From Alternaria dauci (taxonomy: Eukaryota > Ascomycota > Dothideomycetes > Pleosporales > Pleosporaceae), in assembly GCF_042100115.1 (NCBI RefSeq), contig NC_091276.1, positions 2,852,001 through 2,916,000 on the forward strand: a stretch of 64,000 nt of DNA. Direction: 5' to 3'. The notes beneath the pieces are model-generated. The model saw nothing but the letters and a program-made list of their open reading frames with translations. It had not been told where the DNA came from and did not search any database. Both the position numbers and the translations under genes were made by a program. This document shows positions 57,091 to 64,000 of the stretch, one piece after another (the first letter of the stretch is position 1; the number at the start of each line of letters is the position of its first letter).

Positions 57091-60000
57091 TCAGTCTTGC
57101 GCCTTTATCGTGCTCTGAAAATAGCCTTTAGCTTGGAGGTTCTTGACTATCCTCATGTCAATGGTGTCTCGGCATCCTTGAGGGGCAGTAGTTGTCAGCC
57201 ATTCAACGAAGACTTCGGCGAACCTCGTATTAATGCGATGTTGGCGTTTCGCAGCCTGTTCAGCAATATGCGCGTTACTCTGAGGCTCAAGACCATGCAA
57301 GATGTTGCCCTCTGTAAGCGATATTGACTGACACATCGCGCCCGTTGCACCCACGAGAATATAGACGCCATCGTCGACCTTGCCGCCCCCCTCATCCCAG
57401 ACCTTCTTCCACTTGGGTACTTCCTTGTCCCGTGTCACGGCGTTGTAGGCATGAACAACGTGTTTCTCTCCAAACGTTTGGCAGATGTAAGCGTAGATCA
57501 GAGCACGTGACAATGTCGAGCTCGCGAGTACGACGTACTTGGCTCTGTACTCTAGGGTTTCTCCTTGGTGTGCGCGAGGACGGGGATGGGGAATGGTCGT
57601 CTTCTTGTTGCGTAGCTCTTCCAACGTCTTGTGAATGTATGCGACCTTGGCTGAGCCCTTGCAAGCCTCCAATGCAATGTCCCAGATGAATGAGTGTCGA
57701 ATTGTGTCGCTGTTCACAAGAGCTGTGCGGAGGTTTTCGTTGTTATTACTGAGACTGCGGTGAGGGTCGAGGATCCGATCTCCGATAAGCTGGTCGGCAT
57801 CCCAATTGTTGATTGCGGCCATAAGGTTAGGAAAGATGCTGACATGTCGCGCAATGCGGTAGGCCTCGGAGTCTGCGACTGCGCCTGGGGGCATGGTGGG
57901 CTTGGACTTCTTGCTGCTCTCTCCCCCTTGGTCTTCCCAGGCCTCCACTTCCTTCTCGTAATGCTGTTTGACCGCGGCTAGCACGCGAGACTCTTCTTGT
58001 TCCACGTTAGCGAAGTAACACGCATCGTGCTGCAGATACGTGAAGTTGACAGTAAGCTTTGCTGTGACAACGTTGAGGGGTTTGCGCCAGGGATCCAGAC
58101 TGTCGGTGTCGCGCATTATGAAACACCACCGAACCATGTCCCGAAAATTGTTCAGCATGTCCTTGATCTCGCCGGACTGGAGTTGCTTGTCGAGCGCGGA
58201 CTGTACTTTGTTCTTTTCCTTCTCGGTTTTACAACGCTGCATCCCGTCGTGATACTTCTTGTAGCTATTGAGGAGCTTTCTCCACACTGCAGTACAATCT
58301 ACCCCTTTCAAATTGGCTAAAGCTTTGGCGCCTGGATCGGTGGACTGCTTTTGTACTAACCGCTGGATCACGTGGTCGGCGAATCCTAACACCAGGTCGA
58401 CCCCGTTCGTGAGAGCTGTGCCCGTCTGACCTACTATACCAGTACGATGATCATTGGGCCTGTAGTCCAAAATGGGGTCGATGATGTGGGTGTAGGTTTG
58501 AGTTTTTGTACCCGGGGCGGTATGCAGCTCGTCGACCATGATTATTGCAGCGCAACCAACGAATGTGACCAACCACACCTCGACCCTCACACCTTTGTCG
58601 TCTGTCCATATTTGCATGCGACGAGCCTGCCAAGGGCCGAGACCATCAAGCGCAGGCAATCGTGAAGTGTCCATATGCGTCTTGGCGCACAGGCTCAGCT
58701 GTGCTCTCAACGCCGCCCTCTTCTTAGTATGCCTCTTGTCGGTCTTTTCTAACTGTTGTTTTAGCCTCTTGTACTGAGGGGGCGCAGAGGTATCGACAAG
58801 CGTGCCAAAGATCTTCGTCTTCCAAGACTCGCGAGTTGAGACTATCAAGAACCTAACGCTCGTCTTTTGAGGTCTGAAGTCCGATGTCTCAGGGACGCTG
58901 TTTGCCCATTCCTTAGTCGGGTTGTTCAACTTCCACACCTTGTTGTACTCCCCATAGGCCAATCGTGATTTCAACCAGTTAGGGCGACGGTTGACTTCAT
59001 CCCACTCTTTTGGTGTCATGCTAGAGTAGATGCTGTTCTTCGCACCGCCATAACGCTGTACAATCTCTTCGCCCGTACCGTGCAAGACTATCAGCTTCGG
59101 TGGCTTGTACTCTGATCCTTGAGCCAAGTGGGCGCTGCCACCCATGATCATACGCCATGCTTGTACCAATGTTTCAAGGCCTGCTGCACTCGCAACAAAG
59201 TAGGTGCATCCAAACAGATTCGGCGTCTCTATCTCGTCTCCGTTCGATTTGAGAGCAGTGTAGGGGAAGTCTGGCGTCGCGCTGATGCCGAGGCGCTGGT
59301 ACGATCTAGCAAAATTGAGATACCATATGAGGACATCGGTGATCGTCTTGCCCATGCCCATGTCGTCGGCGATGACAAGTGCTCCTCGGTCGCCGGCGAG
59401 GACATCCAAGCCATCCTTGGCGCCGACCAACTGATGGGGTAGCGGGTGGAAATCTGGGTTTAAGCCGACCCCAGTTCCGAGGTTGATCTGGTCGCCTTTG
59501 AGGTCGTCGAGCGCAAGGCCGAAGGTTTGCGCGGCTAAGTCCCACAAGTCTATGTTCGACTTTTGCGCGTGCGCAAAAGCAGACATACCATCCATCTTCA
59601 CCTTCATAGTGCTCGAGAAATGCGCGTTTGCCTGGGTCTTAGCTTGTTCGTTCAATGGGGGTTGTTCCGGTTCGCCTTCGTCTAACATGCATTCTTCTAG
59701 CACCTCTTCATCGTCTACGAGAATGTCCATGTTGTTACTAGACTCGCTGTCACTAGAATCGCTGCTACCACTATCGTCGCTGATATGTATTGGGTCGTCT
59801 AGTCCGCTACCGTGGTAGCTATTAGAAGGGAAGGTCTCGACAAACTTGAGAAAGGACTTAGGTGCGCTGGACGGTGGTTTGGCAGGTCTGGCGAGCGGTA
59901 GCAGATTCACGGGTGTGAACGACGAGGGTTGAAGTGTGCGGGGGAAGGCGATGCTGTTATTCCTGGACATGTATGACGAGAACGGACCTACAGGATGCTG

Positions 60001-61596
60001 CTTGTGTGCGCTGTTGCTAGGTGTGGATTCTTCCCTCGACCAGGATAATGGATGTATGTTGGCCGCCAAATCTAGTATCTCCTTGAGTGTCTTGGGTGTA
60101 AGCTCCTTACTTTCCGGTGGGACGGCTTCGGAGGAGGCAACTTGCATGTGGGTGGCATCTTGTTGCTGGTCACCTTGCACCTCTGCTGGCGGGGCGGGCT
60201 CGGAGGAGGCAACTTGCATGTGGGTGGCATCTTGTTGCTGACCATCTTGCACCTCTGCTGGCGGGGCGGGCTCGGAGGAGGCAACTTGCATGTGGGTGGC
60301 ATCTTGTTGCTGGTCACCTTGCACCTCTGCTGGCGGGGCGGGCTCGGAGGAGGCAACTTGCATGTGGGTGGCATCTTGTTGCTGACCATCTTGCACCTCT
60401 GCTGGCGGGGCGGGCTCGGAGGAGGCAACTTGCATGTGGGTGGCATCTTGTTGCTGGTCACCTTGCACCTCTGCTGGCGGGGCGGGCTCGGAGGAGGCAA
60501 CTTGCATGTGGGTGGCATCTTGTTGCTGACCATCTTGCACCTCTGCTGGCGGGGCGGGCTCGGAGGAGGCAACTTGCATGTGGGTGGCATCTTGTTGCTG
60601 GTCACCTTGCACCTCTGCTGGCGGGGCGGGCTCGGAGGAGGCAACTTGCATGTGGGTGGCATCTTGTTGCTGACCATCTTGCACCTCTGCTGGCGGGACG
60701 ACTTTGGAGGAGGCAACTTGCGTGTCGGTTACGTTCAATCTAACCGTCGTGACAAACACTACGGCTGTGCCAGCTGGGATTTCTCGCATAGCAAAGTTGA
60801 ATCCACCTTGGCTTCCAATTCCGATATGCTGATTTGCTCTTGGAGCGATAAACAAGCGGCCCTTGAAGTCGAATCCATCGAGTCCTAGGCCTTGCGCAGT
60901 TTCGTAGCATTGCTCAGCTTCGTCGCGTAGTTTTTCCCAGTTGGGGATGCCCTCCCAACATATGTCACTGAATTCGACCATGCTGACTACTTCGCTGATC
61001 TCTCCATCCTTTACGGCGCATATATGTACCTGTGTGTCGAGATTTGAAGCGGTTGGCATGGGAGGATTAGCAGGCTTGTCGTTGTTCGGAGTAGGCGTGA
61101 ATCCTGTAGGAACGGTTCTGGATCGAGAGCGCTTAGGTGGGTGGTCTTTGGAGTTGTGCGTTGATTCTGGCGATAACTCGCGCTTTTGGAGTGTAGAGGT
61201 TGCCGTCAAGGGGTTGGGGGTTGGGGCTTTAGCATGGTCGCCTTCCGCTTTACGCTTCCTCAGGCGATTGAGAGAATGTGTGATCAACTTGCTAATCGCC
61301 ATTGTCCTCCACGCCTTGGGTTCGTTGCGGAAGTCGGGTACGGACTTCCAGACCAGGGCGTGTAGGTTCTTGTTCAGGTCTTCATTGGCAGTGTCGCTGA
61401 GCTTTGCTGCACCTCGATTGCGTGCATCGGGGTAGTTGTCCACAAGAATCTTGTCAATCGTCCTGGCTATCTCCTTTTGTCTGGTGGCGTCGTCGATGCC
61501 GAAGCCGCGGAAGATCTCTGTTTGGTTCCCCGAGTAGCTAAGGGAGCTGGGGTCGCCTGCCGGTGGATGGGCGGGTGACTGCGTGTTATCGTCCAT
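57091..61596 (-). CDS. SNF2-like helicase/translocase, copy 2 (1501 aa)
   Basis: As at 32160-36521, but with eight instead of six ATHMQVASSE-containing units (60117-60720), a gain or loss of exactly 144 bp (two 24-residue units, or one alternating pair). All helicase motifs are identical to copy 1. Confidence 0.85.
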   Translation of the reverse strand: MDDNTQSPAHPPAGDPSSLSYSGNQTEIFRGFGIDDATRQKEIARTIDKILVDNYPDARNRGAAKLSDTANEDLNKNLHALVWKSVPDFRNEPKAWRTMAISKLITHSLNRLRKRKAEGDHAKAPTPNPLTATSTLQKRELSPESTHNSKDHPPKRSRSRTVPTGFTPTPNNDKPANPPMPTASNLDTQVHICAVKDGEISEVVSMVEFSDICWEGIPNWEKLRDEAEQCYETAQGLGLDGFDFKGRLFIAPRANQHIGIGSQGGFNFAMREIPAGTAVVFVTTVRLNVTDTQVASSKVVPPAEVQDGQQQDATHMQVASSEPAPPAEVQGDQQQDATHMQVASSEPAPPAEVQDGQQQDATHMQVASSEPAPPAEVQGDQQQDATHMQVASSEPAPPAEVQDGQQQDATHMQVASSEPAPPAEVQGDQQQDATHMQVASSEPAPPAEVQDGQQQDATHMQVASSEPAPPAEVQGDQQQDATHMQVASSEAVPPESKELTPKTLKEILDLAANIHPLSWSREESTPSNSAHKQHPVGPFSSYMSRNNSIAFPRTLQPSSFTPVNLLPLARPAKPPSSAPKSFLKFVETFPSNSYHGSGLDDPIHISDDSGSSDSSDSESSNNMDILVDDEEVLEECMLDEGEPEQPPLNEQAKTQANAHFSSTMKVKMDGMSAFAHAQKSNIDLWDLAAQTFGLALDDLKGDQINLGTGVGLNPDFHPLPHQLVGAKDGLDVLAGDRGALVIADDMGMGKTITDVLIWYLNFARSYQRLGISATPDFPYTALKSNGDEIETPNLFGCTYFVASAAGLETLVQAWRMIMGGSAHLAQGSEYKPPKLIVLHGTGEEIVQRYGGAKNSIYSSMTPKEWDEVNRRPNWLKSRLAYGEYNKVWKLNNPTKEWANSVPETSDFRPQKTSVRFLIVSTRESWKTKIFGTLVDTSAPPQYKRLKQQLEKTDKRHTKKRAALRAQLSLCAKTHMDTSRLPALDGLGPWQARRMQIWTDDKGVRVEVWLVTFVGCAAIIMVDELHTAPGTKTQTYTHIIDPILDYRPNDHRTGIVGQTGTALTNGVDLVLGFADHVIQRLVQKQSTDPGAKALANLKGVDCTAVWRKLLNSYKKYHDGMQRCKTEKEKNKVQSALDKQLQSGEIKDMLNNFRDMVRWCFIMRDTDSLDPWRKPLNVVTAKLTVNFTYLQHDACYFANVEQEESRVLAAVKQHYEKEVEAWEDQGGESSKKSKPTMPPGAVADSEAYRIARHVSIFPNLMAAINNWDADQLIGDRILDPHRSLSNNNENLRTALVNSDTIRHSFIWDIALEACKGSAKVAYIHKTLEELRNKKTTIPHPRPRAHQGETLEYRAKYVVLASSTLSRALIYAYICQTFGEKHVVHAYNAVTRDKEVPKWKKVWDEGGGKVDDGVYILVGATGAMCQSISLTEGNILHGLEPQSNAHIAEQAAKRQHRINTRFAEVFVEWLTTTAPQGCRDTIDMRIVKNLQAKGYFQSTIKAQD

Positions 61597-62706
61597 CCTA
61601 GTCACCCGTGGTAGAAGGTGTATGCAGGTTGACGATGCTGCGGTACGTGGTGGGTGGGTGGTGTTGCGGCGAGCGTCGCAACGTTCGTGTTGTGGCAACA
61701 TGCGCGAGGAAACAGCCGGAGAGCGGTGAAAAGTGAAAGGGGAAGCTCCCAGTAATTTTAGCCTCGTCGCCCGTACTGAGCCTAGTAGAACGATGACCAG
61801 GAGTAGGGCATAGTATAGCCACCCGGTTCTGGCGTGAGCGCTCACTGTTGAGCATTGCGGGTACAGCGCACAAGACTCTGACGCGGGCTCACGTTGCGTA
61901 CGCGCGAAACAGAGAAAGTTGATAAAAGATATGGGGATCACCCGAGTGTATAGAAAGCGAGCAGAGGGAGAAGAGAGACAAGGAGCAGGGAAAGTAGGGA
62001 GAGACATGGGGATCACCCAAACGCAGTTCTGGCCGTCATCGTGAACTGAATCGAGCATAGAAGTTGATAGAACCAAACAAAAGAAAGCGAAAAGAGATAT
62101 GGGGATCACCCAGCCGTAGGACTAACTGTAGTCGCGAAGGAGAGAGCCAAGACGTAGCCGGCTACACGCTGCGCATTGCTGTGGCCTTGACGCTCGCTAG
62201 ATCTCCCATTCACCTTGGCATGTCCTCGCTTATTTGTATGGCCGGTCCGATAGTTATCTTCCTATTGCCCAAAGGTCGACTGGCTGTCCACTTCTGTCTC
62301 TTGGTACCAACTTGTAGAACTCGGGTGATCCCCATATCCTCTTCGCGTCCCTATCGTTCTCCATCCAATCCTTCTTTTCACGTGTCTTTATCTTGCTCCT
62401 CGCTTCCTCACGCACAACCCAAGGTGAGCAACGCAAAATTTGCTTGGCGTTAGCGTCTCTCGCGCTCGCGCTACCTAGTCCTGCACAAATAACACTTTCC
62501 TCCACACCAACTACTTGACACCTTCCCCGAATTGCTTCTCTTGAAAGCAAACCACTCTCAACGTCGATATCTCTACCTACCCATTGACCCTTGTCGGTAA
62601 GTTGTTGTGGCCTCCTGTTCCGCTGATCGATTGCTAACGATGTGCTGTCCGTATAGAAACAAAGTCTCACCTACCGTTGAAACTCTGTTTTTGCATATCG
62701 TCCAGC
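61597..62706. promoter_or_regulatory. Bidirectional helicase promoter, copy 2
   Basis: The four GGGGATCACCC-type motifs lie at 61928-61943, 62003-62018, 62096-62111 and, inverted, 62323-62338. The putative 5'-UTR intron of the UPF1-like gene is 62597-62656. Confidence 0.6.
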
Positions 62707-64000
62707 ATGGCCGACCAGTCTGTCATGCACTACATGGTCAATGACCGGCCGACGTCGGCGCCGCATGATACAGAAGTCTACGACCAGGGCATTGCTGTCT
62801 TGGAGGCACCCGGCAAAGACTCTGTCCAGCTCGGAGGCCTTCCCGACGCCCCTGACCGAGAGAAGCACGCCTGCTTCACCTGCAAAGAACCAGGCCACAG
62901 GGCCAAAGATTGCCCCAAGAAGCTCGAACAGCAAGCGTGTTCCAACTGCGGCGAGGTTGGCCATGTCTACCGCGACTGTCCCACGAACGAGTGCTTCAAC
63001 TGCGGTGGTCACGGGCACCTCTCCAAGCAATGCCCTAGTGAGCCAGCAGCAGACCAGGGCCCTAGGTGCAACGGCTGTAACCGTCTCGGCCACGTTGCCT
63101 CGGATTGCTTCTATCCCCAGCCGATCAAAACCCGCAAGTTTCGTGCTCCTAAGGAGGACGCCTCCAAGGAGGACGTCTCCAAGGAGGACGTCTCCAAGGA
63201 TGGCAAAGACGAGCTTCCTCCTGCCCAAACCATGGCCCCACCACTGGATAAACCTAGCTTCACAACAAAGTTATTCACTCGGAAGATCCCTCACTATGTC
63301 TCCTCCGTTAGTGTAGAGATGGATATTTCCTATCCGAGCGACGACGCTAGTATCACCCTCCGTGGCCACGCTCATCGGGCAGCCTCCATTACCCTGACAG
63401 CCCACAACATCGTCAACTGCACTGTACTTCCCATGAAGATCACCGATGAGTTCTTCACCTCAAGGGTTTCCCAAGAAGATGTTAAGCGAGCTGCTAGTAA
63501 GCTTGCACTCAGCGAACTAGGGATGCTCCTACACTTCCGCTTCGACCTCCAAACCGAACAACCTGACGGACAACCTCTGAACTCCCGCCCCCTCTACGGA
63601 TTGGGGTTCTTCTCCCACCAGAACTTTGGGATCTTCGATGAAGTCATCCATCGTGCTCGCGATATCCTCGAGAATGGCGGCGAGGGCACCGTGCTGCACT
63701 TCTTCACGGTCGCCACAGAGTCAGCACAAGAGCGCATGGATACCGTGTACAAAGAGATGCAAGCTCAATACAAGAACGACCCGATTCTGCTCTACTGGAA
63801 GGACTGTCGTGTCAACCCTCAGACTGGCATGGAGATCTCTGTCGACAAGCAGCCGAAAGGATTCAAGGTCCCTCCCCAGTGGGCATTCCAGAACAACACA
63901 CAGTACGTCACCGTGCACTACCAGAACCTTGTCCACGAACTGCGCAAGGCCGCCAAGCAGAAGGGTTTCGAGATCACCGACACCAAGATTATGAAGGTTC
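62707..64000 (+). CDS. UPF1-like zinc-knuckle helicase, copy 2, cut by the window end
   Basis: The first 431 codons of the second copy are present, including all four CCHC zinc knuckles, and are identical to copy 1. The helicase motifs lie beyond the window. Confidence 0.85.
   Translation, partial: MADQSVMHYMVNDRPTSAPHDTEVYDQGIAVLEAPGKDSVQLGGLPDAPDREKHACFTCKEPGHRAKDCPKKLEQQACSNCGEVGHVYRDCPTNECFNCGGHGHLSKQCPSEPAADQGPRCNGCNRLGHVASDCFYPQPIKTRKFRAPKEDASKEDVSKEDVSKDGKDELPPAQTMAPPLDKPSFTTKLFTRKIPHYVSSVSVEMDISYPSDDASITLRGHAHRAASITLTAHNIVNCTVLPMKITDEFFTSRVSQEDVKRAASKLALSELGMLLHFRFDLQTEQPDGQPLNSRPLYGLGFFSHQNFGIFDEVIHRARDILENGGEGTVLHFFTVATESAQERMDTVYKEMQAQYKNDPILLYWKDCRVNPQTGMEISVDKQPKGFKVPPQWAFQNNTQYVTVHYQNLVHELRKAAKQKGFEITDTKIMKV

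Larger units (their letters stand above)
44671..64000. repeat. Tandem unit 2, cut by the window end
   Basis: Head-to-tail repetition of unit 1 in the same orientation. All comparable predicted proteins are identical to copy 1, except for two extra 24-residue repeats in the SNF2-like protein. The left array differs in unit order and lacks the 150-bp spacer. If complete, the unit would continue about 6 kb beyond the window. Confidence 0.85.

Overview
The window looks like an accessory, probably subtelomeric, region of a filamentous ascomycete genome, most likely a dothideomycete. Evidence: short spliceosomal introns (GTATGT/GTGAGT/GTAAGA donors, CTAAC-type branch sites), a Ty3/Gypsy chromovirus, pogo/Fot-like and hAT-type DNA transposon remains, a broken telomere-linked-helicase (TLH) relative, a PigL_N/STAND-type N-terminal gene, and AT-rich blocks carrying the CpA-to-TpA signature of repeat-induced point mutation (RIP).

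Region A (1-18.5 kb) is a transposon graveyard. It holds a complete but dead Gypsy element with 488-bp LTRs and an AATTT target-site duplication (644-7861), a RIP-saturated block containing an inverted ghost LTR (7.9-9.5 kb), a partial LTR, a degraded TLH fragment (10.4-11.6 kb), a half-RIPped PigL_N pseudogene (12.0-13.3 kb), a frameshifted PDDEXK-like gene (15.0-16.0 kb), an intact two-exon PigL_N gene (16.6-17.9 kb, minus) and a pogo/Fot-like transposase stub (18.4-19.0 kb).

Region B (about 19.6-44.7 kb) is one complete 25.1-kb unit. From left to right it has: a 34-bp GC-rich array; a ParB-like-domain gene (719 aa); a 1245-aa gene of unknown function on the same strand; a convergent 620-aa gene; a small gene broken by a hAT-type MITE; a 68-bp array; an SNF2-like helicase (1453 aa, minus); a bidirectional promoter with four copies of a GGGGATCACCC motif; a UPF1-like SF1 helicase with four CCHC zinc knuckles (1468 aa, plus); a 22-bp array organised in 11-mer higher-order repeats; and an AT-rich RIPped spacer.

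Region C (44.7 kb to the window end) is a second head-to-tail copy of the same unit. All comparable protein products are identical; the only coding difference I found is a 144-bp length change in a repeat inside the SNF2-like gene. The copy is cut by the window end inside the UPF1-like gene.

The main point of interest is this tandem multi-gene unit. Its genes are duplicated over about 18 kb and show no RIP, although the outer edges of its arrays and the spacers are RIP-saturated. All three array types share the palindrome GCAAGTTGC (GCAA-S-TTGC), and the unit encodes a ParB-like protein plus two unusual helicases. I infer an undescribed tandemly amplifying element. The link between arrays and proteins is a hypothesis.
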